Shown: positions 24,685 through 33,779 of the stretch, one piece after another
How positions within the stretch are numbered: position 1 is the stretch's first letter
Layout of the letters: each line of letters starts with the position of its first letter
Position numbers and translations under genes: made by a program
From: Saccharopolyspora flava
GTDB lineage: Bacteria; Actinomycetota; Actinomycetes; Mycobacteriales; Pseudonocardiaceae
NCBI RefSeq assembly: GCF_900116135.1
Contig: NZ_FOZX01000014.1
Span: forward strand, 62,001-126,000
Direction of reading: 5' to 3'
DNA: 64,000 bases
The notes under the pieces: model-generated
Seen by the model: the letters and a program-made list of their open reading frames with translations, nothing else
What the model was told of the DNA's origin: nothing
Database searches by the model: none

Positions 24685-25931
24685 CGACCGGAACGACCGA
24701 GGACCGCCCGAGGGTGGTCCTCGGCGTCAGCGGTGGCATCGCCGCCTACAAGGCGTGCGAGGTGCTGCGGCGTCTCACCGAAACCGGCCACAGCGTGCGC
24801 GTCGTGCCCACCGAGGCCGCGCTCAACTTCGTCGGCAAGGCCACCTTCGAGGCGCTGTCCGGGCAGCCGGTCGAGACCGGCGTGTTCACCGACGTGCACG
24901 AGGTGCCGCACGTGCGGCTCGGCCAGGAGGCCGACCTCGTGGTCGTCGTCCCCGCCACCGCTGACCTGCTGGCCCGAGCGGCCACCGGGCAGGCTCCCGA
25001 CCTGCTCACCAACACCCTGCTCACCGCGCGCTGCCCGGTGCTGATGGTCCCCGCGATGCACACCGAGATGTGGGAGCACCCGGCGACCCGGCAGAACGTG
25101 GCCACCCTGCGCGAGCGCGGCGTCGTCGTCGCCGAACCCGACTCCGGGCGGCTGACCGGTAAGGACACCGGCAAGGGGCGGCTGCCCGACCCCGCCGAGA
25201 TCGTCGACCTGGCGCGGCTGCTGCTGACCTCGTCGACCTCCCTGCCGTGGGACCTGGACGGCAAGCGGGTCGTCATCTCCGCCGGGGGCACCCGGGAGGC
25301 GCTCGATCCCGTCCGCTACCTGGGCAACCGCTCGTCCGGGCGGCAGGGCTACGCGCTGGCGCGCATCGCCGCGCACCGCGGCGCCGACGTCACCCTCGTC
25401 GCCGCGCACACCGCCGACCTCGTCACCCCCGCCGGAGTGCGGCTGATCAAGGTCGGCACCGCCGACGAGATGCGGTCGGTGATGCTCACCGAGGCCGACG
25501 GGGCCGACGCCGTCGTCATGGCCGCGGCCGTGGCCGACTTCAAGCCGGTGAACCAGGTCGAGCACAAGATCAAGAAGACCGATCGGGACCCGGAACCCGT
25601 TGCGCTGGCCCGCAATCCCGACATCCTCGCCGAGATCGTCGAATCCCGTGCGGCGGGCAAGCTCTCGGCGTCGCTGATCGTCGGGTTCGCCGCCGAGACC
25701 GGGGACGCGACCTCCTCGGTGCTCGACCACGGCCGGGCCAAGCTCGCGCGCAAGGGCTGCGACCTGCTCGTGGTCAACGCCGTGGGCGAGGGCATGGCCT
25801 TCGAGGTCGAGGACAACTCCGGCTGGCTGCTCGGCGACGACGGCACCGAGGAGCGCATCGATCTCGGCGCCAAGTCCCTGCTGGCGTCCACATTGTGGGA
25901 CGCGGTCGGTAGGCGGCTCTCCGACCAGTAA
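24681..25931 (+). CDS. coaBC: Bifunctional CoaBC (coenzyme A synthesis)
   Basis: 416 residues. CoaC (1-190) decarboxylates 4'-phosphopantothenoylcysteine with FMN; CoaB (about 191-410) joins 4'-phosphopantothenate and Cys with [11 protein letters not shown] is at the N-terminus and [16 protein letters not shown] is the flavin-site motif. The substrate-lid Cys is absent ([13 protein letters not shown]), as is usual for actinobacterial CoaC in my recollection. [14 protein letters not shown] and [10 protein letters not shown] mark CoaB. Confidence 0.94.
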   Translation: MTTGTTEDRPRVVLGVSGGIAAYKACEVLRRLTETGHSVRVVPTEAALNFVGKATFEALSGQPVETGVFTDVHEVPHVRLGQEADLVVVVPATADLLARAATGQAPDLLTNTLLTARCPVLMVPAMHTEMWEHPATRQNVATLRERGVVVAEPDSGRLTGKDTGKGRLPDPAEIVDLARLLLTSSTSLPWDLDGKRVVISAGGTREALDPVRYLGNRSSGRQGYALARIAAHRGADVTLVAAHTADLVTPAGVRLIKVGTADEMRSVMLTEADGADAVVMAAAVADFKPVNQVEHKIKKTDRDPEPVALARNPDILAEIVESRAAGKLSASLIVGFAAETGDATSSVLDHGRAKLARKGCDLLVVNAVGEGMAFEVEDNSGWLLGDDGTEERIDLGAKSLLASTLWDAVGRRLSDQ

Positions 25932-25970
25932 TGTTTGACGGCGTCGACGCCGCCGGACATGAGGAGAGTT

Positions 25971-27167
25971 GTGAGTCAGCAGCGGTTGTTCACCAGCGAG
26001 TCGGTGACCGAAGGACATCCCGACAAGATCTGCGACGCCATCAGCGACTCCGTCCTCGACGCGCTGCTCGCGCAAGACCCGCGCTCGCGCGTGGCCGTGG
26101 AGACGCTGGTGACCACCGGGCAGGTGCACGTGGCCGGTGAGGTCACCACCGACGCCTACGCCGACATCCCCGCCATCGTGCGGAACAAGATCCTGGAGAT
26201 CGGCTACGACTCCTCGGCGAAGGGCTTCGACGGCGACTCCTGCGGCGTCAACATCGCCATCGGCTCGCAGTCGCCCGACATCGCCCAGGGCGTCGACACC
26301 GCGCACGAGACCCGCGTCGAAGGCGTCATCGACGAGATCGCCCAGCAGGGCGCCGGTGACCAGGGCCTGATGTTCGGCTACGCCTGCGACGACACGCCCG
26401 AGCTCATGCCGCTGCCGATCGCGCTGGCGCACCGGCTGTCGCGCCGGCTCACCCGGGTCCGCAAGGACGGGGTGCTGCCGTACCTGCGGCCCGACGGCAA
26501 GACCCAGGTGACCATCTCCTACGACGGCGAGAAGGCCGTCGGGCTCGACACCGTGGTGCTGTCGACCCAGCACGCCGAGGAGATCGACCTCGAAGGCCAG
26601 CTCGTCGGCGACATCACCAAGCACGTGGTGGAGCCCGAGATCGCAGACCTGACGCTGAGCACCGCCGAGACCCGGCTGCTGGTCAACCCGACCGGCCGGT
26701 TCGTCGTCGGCGGGCCGATGGGCGATGCGGGCCTGACCGGGCGGAAGATCATCGTCGACACCTACGGCGGCATGGCCCGCCACGGCGGTGGCGCCTTCTC
26801 CGGCAAGGACCCGTCGAAGGTCGACCGCTCCGCCGCCTACGCCACCCGCTGGGTGGCCAAGAACGTCGTCGCCGCCGGGCTCGCCAAGCGCATCGAGGTC
26901 CAGGTGGCCTACGCGATCGGCAAGGCAGCGCCGGTGGGTCTGTTCATCGAGACCTTCGGCACCGAGACCGTCGACCCGGCCCGGATCCAGAAAGCGGTCA
27001 ACGAAGTCTTCGACCTGCGACCGGCCGCCATCATCCGCGACCTCGACCTGCTGCGGCCGATCTACTCGGCCACCGCGGCCTACGGCCACTTCGGCCGCAT
27101 CGACGTCGACCTCCCCTGGGAGTCCACCACCCGAGCAGAAGCCCTCAAGGCAGCAGCCGGCCTCTGA
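25971..27167 (+). CDS. metK: S-adenosylmethionine synthetase
   Basis: 398 residues from GTG 25971, with GAGGAG upstream. Makes SAM from Met and ATP. Motifs [13 protein letters not shown] near the N-terminus, [12 protein letters not shown] near 118-129, and [20 protein letters not shown] near 270-290. It follows coaBC by 39 bp. An ATG at 25959 would add four residues but overlaps the ribosome site. Confidence 0.96.
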   Translation: MSQQRLFTSESVTEGHPDKICDAISDSVLDALLAQDPRSRVAVETLVTTGQVHVAGEVTTDAYADIPAIVRNKILEIGYDSSAKGFDGDSCGVNIAIGSQSPDIAQGVDTAHETRVEGVIDEIAQQGAGDQGLMFGYACDDTPELMPLPIALAHRLSRRLTRVRKDGVLPYLRPDGKTQVTISYDGEKAVGLDTVVLSTQHAEEIDLEGQLVGDITKHVVEPEIADLTLSTAETRLLVNPTGRFVVGGPMGDAGLTGRKIIVDTYGGMARHGGGAFSGKDPSKVDRSAAYATRWVAKNVVAAGLAKRIEVQVAYAIGKAAPVGLFIETFGTETVDPARIQKAVNEVFDLRPAAIIRDLDLLRPIYSATAAYGHFGRIDVDLPWESTTRAEALKAAAGL

Positions 27168-27177
27168 CCCGATCCCC

Positions 27178-27214
27178 GAAGCCGCCCCCGGAAACCACTC
27201 CCGGGGGCGGCTTC
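27178..27214. terminator. metK terminator hairpin
   Basis: A 14-bp stem (GAAGCCGCCCCCGG / CCGGGGGCGGCTTC) with a 9-base loop, 10 bp after the metK stop. The rest of the gap to 27677 holds the tandem repeat at 27287 and the 70-bp element at 27409, and no gene. Confidence 0.9.
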
Positions 27215-27286
27215 GCACATCCCGGCCCTCGTCCCCGTCCTCGTCCTCGTCTTGGTCTTCGTCACCTCACCCACCTCGCCCCTCGG

Positions 27287-27380
27287 GTCAAAACCTGCGG
27301 TATTCGCCCGGTCAAAACCTGCGGTATTCGTCGGGTCAAAACCTGCGGTTTTTGACCCGTGAAAACCGGGGTTTTCGACG
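27287..27380 (+). repeat. 24-bp tandem repeat array A
   Basis: Three units beginning GTCAAAACCTGCGG at 27287, 27311 and 27335 (period 24 bp), ending TATTC-type or TTTTTGACC. A partial inverted copy (GTGAAAACCGGGGTTTTC) follows at 27359-27376. A second array of the same unit is at 51352. Confidence 0.88.
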
Positions 27381-27408
27381 TGGTGGGTGGGGTTCGGGCG
27401 TGGGCAGA

Positions 27409-27478
27409 GGACAGTTTTAGTCCAAACTGTCCGGACATTTCGGGCGTCACCCCCGGACAGTTTGGACTAAAACTGCCC
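27409..27478. repeat. 70-bp intergenic element, divergent copy 3
   Basis: 70 bp beginning GGACAG with arms GACAGTTTTAGTCCAAACTG and its inverted copy (ending CTGCCC), 25 bp each and nearly perfect. The centre (ACATTTCGGGCGTCACC) differs from the other copies. Followed by CCTGGTGA, the flank also seen after the 62-kb copy. Confidence 0.85.
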
Positions 27479-27677
27479 CCTGGTGAGGAACGAACCCTGC
27501 CCAACCCCGTGCCCGACCCCGACTCGCCGCAGGCGTCGAACGGGCCGGAACCGGGTAGGTGGGCAGTCACCGGCAGTCCCCGACGCGATGGTTTCGGTGG
27601 CTTGTCGCCCCGAAGCGCGGGCGTCGGGTGTGTTGGGTGGGATTGACGGGGTGCGGCGGGTGGGTGAGTGTTGAGGC

Positions 27678-28385
27678 GTGGGGCCGGTGGGGGATCGGTT
27701 CGTGGTTTACGGCGCGTCGCATTGGGTCTTGATGGGGCTCATCGTGGTCGGGTCGGTGGTTCTCGTCGTGTTCGGGCGGGGGTTGTCGCGCGACGGGGTG
27801 GAGCGGTGGTGCCGGGGGTTCGCGCTGGTCGTGGTGGGGTTCAACCTGCCGCTGCTGGCCTACCGGCTGAGTCCGTGGGCTTGGGACCTGTTCAACTCGC
27901 TGCCGCTGCACCTGTGCGACCTGGCGTGGGTGGTGGCGGCCTGGGCGCTGTGGACGCGGGCGTCGGCGCCGCACGCGCTGCTGTACTTCTGGGGCCTCAC
28001 GCTGACCCCGCAGGCGATCATCACGCCGGCGCTGGACGCGCCCGACTTCCCGCACCTCGACTTCATCGAGTTCTGGGGCCAGCACCTGCTGGTGATCTGG
28101 GCCGCGGCCTTCCTGACCTGGGGAATCGGGCTGAGGCCGACTTGGCGCGGGTACTGGACGTCGGTGGTCGTGACCGTCGCGTGGGGCCTGGCGATGCTGG
28201 TGTTCAACGCGGTCGCGGGCACCAACTACGGCTTCGTCAGCAGCAAACCCGACAACCCGTCGCTGCTGGACCTGATGGGCGGCTGGCCCACCTACCTCGC
28301 CGTCGAGCTCGTCGTGGGCATGGGCGCCTGGGCGCTGCTCACCTGGCCCTGGACGCGCCGCCGCGAGCCCGTCACGGCAGCTTGA
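27678..28385 (+). CDS. TIGR02206-family membrane protein
   Basis: 235 residues, about six membrane helices, with YGASHWVLMGLIVVGSVV, SLPLHLCDLAWVVAAWALW and LYFWGLTLTPQAIITP. These are YwaF/TIGR02206 family traits; the function is unknown. GTG start at 27678. The 3' end overlaps the convergent trmL by 14 bases. Confidence 0.88.
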   Translation: MGPVGDRFVVYGASHWVLMGLIVVGSVVLVVFGRGLSRDGVERWCRGFALVVVGFNLPLLAYRLSPWAWDLFNSLPLHLCDLAWVVAAWALWTRASAPHALLYFWGLTLTPQAIITPALDAPDFPHLDFIEFWGQHLLVIWAAAFLTWGIGLRPTWRGYWTSVVVTVAWGLAMLVFNAVAGTNYGFVSSKPDNPSLLDLMGGWPTYLAVELVVGMGAWALLTWPWTRRREPVTAA

Positions 28386-28827
28386 AGCCCTGCTGCCGCC
28401 ACGCCTCGTAGACCGCGACGGCCGCCGAGTTCGCCAGGTTCATCGACCGGATGCCCGGCAGCATCGGGATCCGCACCCGCATCGACGCCGCGTCGAGCAG
28501 CTCCTCCGGCAGCCCGGTCGACTCCGGGCCGAACAGCAGCACGTCACCCGGCCGGTAGTCGACGTCGGTGTGGATCGTCTCGGTGCGGGCGGTGAAGGCG
28601 ATGACCCGCTCCGGGCGCAGCGCCTCCCAGCAGGCGTCCAGGCTCGGGTGGACGTGCAGCGCGGCGCGATCGTGGTAGTCCAGCCCGGCGCGGCGCAGCT
28701 TCGCGTCCTCCACGGAGAACCCCAGCGGCTCGATCAGGTGCAGCGCGGCACCCGAACCGGCCGCCATCCGGATCGCGTTCCCGGCGTTCCCGGGAATCTC
28801 GGGGTGGTAGAAGACGACGTGAAACAC
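28372..28827 (-). CDS. trmL: tRNA (cytidine/uridine-34 2'-O) methyltransferase
   Basis: 151 residues, SPOUT family, methylates the wobble base using SAM. VVFYHPEIPGNAGNAIRMAA is near the N-terminus, LFGPESTGLPEE and IPMLPGIRSMNLANSAAVAV form the SAM knot. GTG start at 28827. Convergent with and overlapping the TIGR02206 gene by 14 bp; divergent from priA. Confidence 0.93.
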   Translation of the reverse strand: MFHVVFYHPEIPGNAGNAIRMAAGSGAALHLIEPLGFSVEDAKLRRAGLDYHDRAALHVHPSLDACWEALRPERVIAFTARTETIHTDVDYRPGDVLLFGPESTGLPEELLDAASMRVRIPMLPGIRSMNLANSAAVAVYEAWRQQGFKLP

Positions 28828-28950
28828 TCGAAAATGCTTTCACACGCTCCCGGGCATCGCCCACCACGGGGTCGGGCCCCCGGGGCGTGATCAACTCGCC
28901 GGTCGCCTCCTGAGCCGGGCCGCGACGGGGGAGCATGGTAGAGAAGAGGC

Positions 28951-30972
28951 ATGGCAGGTGGGCAGCCGCGGAAGCGGAAGGAGGAGACCGAGCGCACGGC
29001 GGCGGCGACCGATCCGATCGCGCGCGTGCTCGTCGACGTTCCGCTGCCGGTGCACCTGGACCGCCCGTTCGACTACCGAATCCCCGACCGGCTCGACGCC
29101 GACGCGCAGGCCGGGGTGCGGGTGCGGGTGCGGTTCCGCGGCAAGCTCGTCGACGGCTACCTGCTGGAGCGCGTCGCGACCTCCGAGTTCAAGGGCAACC
29201 TGGCCTGGCTGGAACGAGTCGCCTCGCCCGAACCGGTGCTGACCCCGGCGATGCTCGCCCAGGCCCGCGCCGTCGCCGGGCGGTACGGCGGGATGCTCGT
29301 CGACGTGCTGCGGCTGGCGATCCCGCCGCGCAGCGCCGCCGCCGAGAAGTCCGCGCGCCGCGAACCGGTCCCGGTGCCCGCGCGGCCGGAAACGCCCGCG
29401 TGGCAGCGATATCAGCACGGGCAGTCCTTCTTGGACGCGTTGAGCGCCGGTCGTCCGGCGCGCGCGGTGTGGCAGGCGCTGCCGGGGGAGGACTGGCCCG
29501 CGCGGCTCGCCGAAGCCGCCGCCACCACCGCTTCGTCCGGGCGCGGGGCGCTGATCGTCGTGCCCGACCACCGCGACCTCAAACGCCTGCACGCGGCCTG
29601 CGCGGCGCTGCTCGGCGACGACGTGGTGACGCTGACCGCCGACAGCGGCCCCGCCGAGCGCTACAAGCACTGGCTCGCCGCCCTGCGCGGCGCCGCGCGC
29701 GTGGTGATCGGGACCCGGGCGGCGATGTTCGCCCCGGTCCGCGACCTCGGGCTGGCCGTGGTGTGGGACGACGGCGACGACCTGCACTCCTACCCGCAGA
29801 CGCCCTACCCGCACACCCGCGACGTGCTCACCCAGCGGGCGCACACCGCCGGTGCCGCGCTCGTCGTCGGCGGATTCGCGCGCACCGCCGAGGCAGCGCT
29901 GCTGGTCGAGTCCGGGTGGGCGCACGAGCTCGTCGCGCACCGCACCGAGGTGCGGGCCGCCGCGCCGCGCGTGACCTCCATCGGCGAGGACGACACGCAG
30001 CTGGCGCGCGACCCCGCCGCCCGCGCCGCGCGGCTGCCCTCGGTCGGGTTCGAAGCCGCCCGGGCCGCGCTCAAGAACGGCGCGCCGGTGCTCGTGCAGG
30101 TGCCCCGGCGCGGTTACGTACCGGCGCTGGCCTGCGGTGATTGCCGTGAACGGGCGCGGTGCCGGCGTTGCGCGGGCCCGCTGTCGCTGCCCGGCGGGAC
30201 CGAGGACGGGATGCCGAAACCGGCCGCGTGCAGCTGGTGCGGAACCTCCGAGGCCGCGTTCAAGTGCCCGCAGTGCGGATCCCGGCGGTTGCGCGCGGTC
30301 GCCGTCGGCGCCGGCCGCACCGCCGAAGAGCTGGGGCGGGCGTTCCCCGGAACCCCGGTGCGGACCTCCGGCGCGGGCGAGATCCTCGCCGACGTGCCCG
30401 GCAAGCCCGCGCTGATCGTGTGCACGCCCGGAGCCGAGCCCGTCGCCGCGGGCGGCTACGGCGCGGCGCTGCTGCTCGACGGCCGCACCCTGCTCGGACG
30501 TCCCGAGCTGCGCGCGTCCGAGGCCGCGCTGCGCAAGTGGTTCGCCGCGGCCGCGCTCGTGCGGCCCGCGTCCGAAGGCGGGCGCGTGGTGGTGATGGCG
30601 GAGTCGTCGCTGCAACCGGTGCAGGCGCTCGTGCGGTGGGACCCGGCCTGGTACGCCGCGCAGGAACTCGCCGAGCGCGCCGAACTCGGCTTCCCGCCCG
30701 CACGCCGGGTCGCCGCCGTCGACGGGACGACCGACGCGATCGAAGCCCTGCTGGACTCGGCGGATCTGCCGCCCAGCGCCGAAGTCCTGGGACCGGTACC
30801 GCTCGGCGAGGTCGACGAGGACGGCAACTCCGAGCGCGAACGCCTCATCGTCCGCGTCGATCGCACCGAGGGCCGCGCGCTGGCCGACTCGCTGCACGCC
30901 GCGCAGGCCATCCGCGCCGCCCGCAAGGCCACCGAGCTCCAGGTGCGCCTGGACCCGCTGGAGATGCTGTAG
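28951..30972 (+). CDS. priA: Primosomal protein N' (PriA), helicase-inactive type
   Basis: 673 residues. The N-terminal DNA-binding domain includes PLPVHLDRPFDYRIPD, and the zinc Cys pairs are CGDCRERARCRRC and CSWCGTSEAAFKCPQC. The Walker A (GxTGSGKT in other phyla) is absent and Walker B has decayed to WDDGDD. Actinobacterial PriA is known to be a degenerate helicase; the protein probably acts as a structural restart factor. The stop touches the start of the acetyltransferase gene, sharing one base. Confidence 0.92.
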   Translation: MAGGQPRKRKEETERTAAATDPIARVLVDVPLPVHLDRPFDYRIPDRLDADAQAGVRVRVRFRGKLVDGYLLERVATSEFKGNLAWLERVASPEPVLTPAMLAQARAVAGRYGGMLVDVLRLAIPPRSAAAEKSARREPVPVPARPETPAWQRYQHGQSFLDALSAGRPARAVWQALPGEDWPARLAEAAATTASSGRGALIVVPDHRDLKRLHAACAALLGDDVVTLTADSGPAERYKHWLAALRGAARVVIGTRAAMFAPVRDLGLAVVWDDGDDLHSYPQTPYPHTRDVLTQRAHTAGAALVVGGFARTAEAALLVESGWAHELVAHRTEVRAAAPRVTSIGEDDTQLARDPAARAARLPSVGFEAARAALKNGAPVLVQVPRRGYVPALACGDCRERARCRRCAGPLSLPGGTEDGMPKPAACSWCGTSEAAFKCPQCGSRRLRAVAVGAGRTAEELGRAFPGTPVRTSGAGEILADVPGKPALIVCTPGAEPVAAGGYGAALLLDGRTLLGRPELRASEAALRKWFAAAALVRPASEGGRVVVMAESSLQPVQALVRWDPAWYAAQELAERAELGFPPARRVAAVDGTTDAIEALLDSADLPPSAEVLGPVPLGEVDEDGNSERERLIVRVDRTEGRALADSLHAAQAIRAARKATELQVRLDPLEML

Positions 30973-31535
30973 TGCGGGTGTTCCTGGAGACCGAGCGCAT
31001 GGTGCTGCGGGAACTCACTACCGACGACACCGCCGAGGTGTTCCGGCTCAACAGCGACCCCGAGGTCATGCGGTACCTCAACGGCGGCGTGCCCAGCACG
31101 CTCGAGGAGGTCCGGTCGGAGACGATGCCGATGTACCTGGCGCGCTACGAGCGTTACGCCGGACACGGCAACTGGGTCGCCGTCGAGCGGGAAACCGGGG
31201 AGTTCCTGGGGATTTTCAAGTTCCACCCGAACTCACCGGACGACGTCGGCACCTTCGAGCTCGGCTACCGGCTGCGCCGCTCGACCTGGGGCCAGGGCCT
31301 GGCGACCGAGGGAGCGCGGGCGCTGATCCACAAGGGATTCACCGACCTCGACCTGAGTCGCGTGTGGGCGCAGACCATGACGGTCAACACCGGTTCCCGC
31401 CGCGTCATGGAGAAGGCCGGCCTGCGCTACGTCCGGACCTTCTTCACCACCTGGCCGGAAGGCCCCATTCCCGGGTCCGAGCACGGCGACGTCGAGTACG
31501 CCCTCACCCGCGACCAACGGTGCCCCAAGCCCTGA
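30972..31535 (+). CDS. GNAT N-acetyltransferase
   Basis: 187 residues from GTG 30972. RimJ-like GNAT fold: LETERMVLRELTTDD at the start, FELGYRLRRSTWGQGLATEG as the acetyl-CoA binding motif A, then VNTGSRRVMEKAGLRYV. Substrate unknown (protein N-terminus or small molecule). It starts one base into the priA stop and may be co-translated. Confidence 0.9.
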   Translation: MRVFLETERMVLRELTTDDTAEVFRLNSDPEVMRYLNGGVPSTLEEVRSETMPMYLARYERYAGHGNWVAVERETGEFLGIFKFHPNSPDDVGTFELGYRLRRSTWGQGLATEGARALIHKGFTDLDLSRVWAQTMTVNTGSRRVMEKAGLRYVRTFFTTWPEGPIPGSEHGDVEYALTRDQRCPKP

Positions 31536-31569
31536 TCCGGGGCGCGGCACGCGCGTGGTGCGAGGCAGT

Positions 31570-31639
31570 GGACAGTTTTAGCCATAATCACCCATGATCA
31601 ATGTCCCTTTTGTCCGGACAGTTTGGACTAAAACTGTCC
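31570..31639 (+). repeat. 70-bp intergenic element, copy 4
   Basis: 70 bp, GGACAG to CTGTCC, with the inner block ATAATCACCCATGATCAATG. It lies between the acetyltransferase stop and a convergent secreted-protein gene, and is followed by CCTGGCGACGC. Confidence 0.9.
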
Positions 31640-31681
31640 CCTGGCGACGCATCGGCTCCCCGGGAACATGGCCTTGAGGGG

Positions 31682-32338
31682 TCAGGCGGCGAGGTTCAAG
31701 ATCTCCGTGATCGTGAACAGGCCGAGCTTGGCCCCCACCACGGGTTCGGCTTGGACGTTGGTGACGAGGTTGTCGTCTTGCCACGACCGGTAGCGGTGGC
31801 CGGTGAACGTCACCTTGCGGTACGCGCGGAATTCCTTGGGGAGCTCGAGCACATTGCCGGTGCCATGTATGTCCACGAGATCCTTAAAAGCATCGGCCGA
31901 GTCAACATCAGGCATGTCGACCGTTGAAACCGCCACGACCACGTTGCCGCCGCGCGGCTTGCGGAGGTCGGCCATGAACCGGTGCAGGCTCCGGCACGGG
32001 TGCGCTCTGAAGAAGCGCTTCACATCGCCGTAAGCCGTCGTGTCGCAGGCACCGAGTTGGCTGTGTTCCTTTACCTCGACCTGGTAACCGCGGCTCCTCC
32101 ATCGTGCGACCGCCCGCAACTCCACCTCGATTGGGCTCTTCGCGGTCTGCGAGGAGCGTGGTTTCGGGTTGTGCGCAGACGCTCCTTCGAATGCCGCCGT
32201 GCCCCCGCTCCCCAGCGCAACCGAACCGCCGAGCACGATGGCGATCGCTCCGAGGGTCCTGCGCCTCGGCCCACGTCGCGTGTGCGGCCTGACCCAGTTG
32301 CCTTTCCGGAAGTACCCCTTGACATCGACTTTCCGCAA
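31682..32338 (-). CDS. Putative secreted protein with VKGY motif
   Basis: 218 residues from TTG 32338, with GAGGAGC upstream. The N-terminus VDVKGYFRKGNWVRPHTRR is a motif I recall in several small bacterial proteins of unknown function. It is followed by a hydrophobic segment (TLGAIAIVLGGSVALGSG) that could be a signal anchor. The mature part has two Cys near residues 98-116. No catalytic motif seen. Confidence 0.6.
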   Translation of the reverse strand: MRKVDVKGYFRKGNWVRPHTRRGPRRRTLGAIAIVLGGSVALGSGGTAAFEGASAHNPKPRSSQTAKSPIEVELRAVARWRSRGYQVEVKEHSQLGACDTTAYGDVKRFFRAHPCRSLHRFMADLRKPRGGNVVVAVSTVDMPDVDSADAFKDLVDIHGTGNVLELPKEFRAYRKVTFTGHRYRSWQDDNLVTNVQAEPVVGAKLGLFTITEILNLAA

Positions 32339-32476
32339 CCCCGCTCCTCATCGTTGCGCGATCCAGCAGGGAGGTCAGTGAACCGCACGCCGGGAGCGCG
32401 GGGCGGTGGATCGGCGCTCGATCAGCCGATCAGTGCAGTGGCGCTCGGGCACGTGAGTTCGTGACGTTGCCGGGGT

Positions 32477-33058
32477 CTAGCGGGTTGGGGCTGGGGTGGT
32501 GCGGTGGTCGATTGCTCTGCTGAGGACTGTGACCAGGACTTCCTTGGTGTCGGGTTTGCTCCTGGCGTCGAAGTGCAGGACCGGGATGTCGGGGTCGAGG
32601 TCCAGGGCGGCGGCGATCTGGTCCGGTTCGCGGCGGGTGGCGCCCTCGAACTCGTTGACCGCGACGACGAACGGGATGCCGCGGTCCTCGAAGAAGTCGA
32701 GGATGGCGAAGCACTGACCCAGCCGGTCCGGGTCGACGATGACGATCGCGCCCAGGGCGCCGAGGGCGATGCTGTCCCACATCGGCCAGAAGCGGTCCTG
32801 ACCCGGGGTGCCGAACAGGTAGAGCTTCGGGCCGCTGGGCAGGTCCAGGCGGCCGAAGTCCAGCGCCACCGTCGTCGTCTGCTTGCTCTCCACGCCCGAC
32901 AGGTCGTCGACGCCCACGCCCGCCTCGGTGAGGATCTCCTCGGTGCGCAGCGGTTCCCGGTCGGTGAGCTTGGTGATCATGGTGGTCTTGCCGACGCCGA
33001 ACGCCCCGGCGATCACGATCTTCGCCGAGGTCGTGCTCGGGTCAAAGGTTCCGGACAT
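32477..33058 (-). CDS. cvnD: Conservon GTPase (CvnD-type)
   Basis: 193 residues. Small ATP/GTP-binding protein of the conservon: P-loop GAFGVGKTT near residues 18-26, FGTPGQDRFWPMW as the switch-like region, and VAVNEFEG as the NKxD-like motif. Family knowledge: MglA/CvnD proteins act downstream of the sensor kinase in membrane signalling complexes. It overlaps cvnC by 17 bases and is last in the operon. Confidence 0.92.
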   Translation of the reverse strand: MSGTFDPSTTSAKIVIAGAFGVGKTTMITKLTDREPLRTEEILTEAGVGVDDLSGVESKQTTTVALDFGRLDLPSGPKLYLFGTPGQDRFWPMWDSIALGALGAIVIVDPDRLGQCFAILDFFEDRGIPFVVAVNEFEGATRREPDQIAAALDLDPDIPVLHFDARSKPDTKEVLVTVLSRAIDHRTTPAPTR

Positions 33059-33392
33059 CGTTGCGCAGCCTCTCCAAGAACGAAATGTCGGGGTGGTCGG
33101 TGCGCGGCGCGGACACCCGCAGCAGGCCCCGGTCGACGAGTTCGCAGACCAGGACGCGCGCCACCGAGATCGGGCTCTCCAGCTCCGCGGCGATCTCCGC
33201 CAGCGAAACCGGTGTCTCGCACAGCTCCCGCACCGTCGCCGCGCTCAGCGACAGCTCCTGCTCGTCGGGTTCGGGAGTGGTGCGCAGCAGGGCCGAGACG
33301 TCCAGCTCCTCGCTGGTGACGTCGGTGCGGCCGCCGGTGTGCACGTAGGGCCGCACCAGCGGCCCGGGTTCGTCATCGCTCCACTCGGCCAT
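33042..33392 (-). CDS. cvnC: Conservon DUF742 protein (CvnC-type)
   Basis: 116 residues, DUF742. It has GPLVRPYVHTGGRTD at the start and a winged-helix-like C-terminus (LCETPVSLAEIAAELE, SVARVLVCELVDRGLLRV). DUF742 proteins are DNA-binding-fold parts of the conservon. It is 6 bases after cvnB and overlaps cvnD. Confidence 0.92.
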   Translation of the reverse strand: MAEWSDDEPGPLVRPYVHTGGRTDVTSEELDVSALLRTTPEPDEQELSLSAATVRELCETPVSLAEIAAELESPISVARVLVCELVDRGLLRVSAPRTDHPDISFLERLRNDVRNL

Positions 33393-33398
33393 GCCGCC

Positions 33399-33779
33399 TC
33401 ACCGCCGAGCCGGCGTCGCCAGGTGCGCGCCCACGCGCGTGACCAGCTGCTCCACCGCCGAGGCCGCGAGCTCCAGGTCCGCCGTGATCGCCACGACCAC
33501 CAGCAGCCCGGTGCGCTCGGCGGCGCGGGTGAGCAGCAGGTACGCGTCGTCGCTCTCCACCAGGGTCTGGCGCACCCGCCCCGAGCGGGTGCGGGCGCTG
33601 GCGGTGCTCACCGTGCTGTTGATCGACGCGCCCAGCGCCGCCAGGGCGTCGGCGTCCTCCTCGGACAGGCCCGACGACGCGGTCGGCAGGCCGTCGGCGG
33701 AGAACAGGATCAGCCCCCGCGCGTCCGGCACCTGGCGGTGGAAATCCTCGAGCAACCAGCTCAGGTTGTCGCTGCTCAC
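33399..33779 (-). CDS. cvnB: Conservon roadblock/LC7 protein (CvnB-type)
   Basis: 126 residues from GTG 33779, overlapping the cvnA stop by 4 bases. Roadblock fold: LSWLLEDFHRQVPDARGLIL, SADGLPTASSG, and LLLTRAAERTGLLVVVA. It is the likely GTPase-activating partner of CvnD, by analogy with MglB. Confidence 0.93.
   Translation of the reverse strand: MSSDNLSWLLEDFHRQVPDARGLILFSADGLPTASSGLSEEDADALAALGASINSTVSTASARTRSGRVRQTLVESDDAYLLLTRAAERTGLLVVVAITADLELAASAVEQLVTRVGAHLATPARR

Noticed and set aside
27287..27380. Short CRISPR array
   Set aside because: The 24-bp units abut with no spacers.
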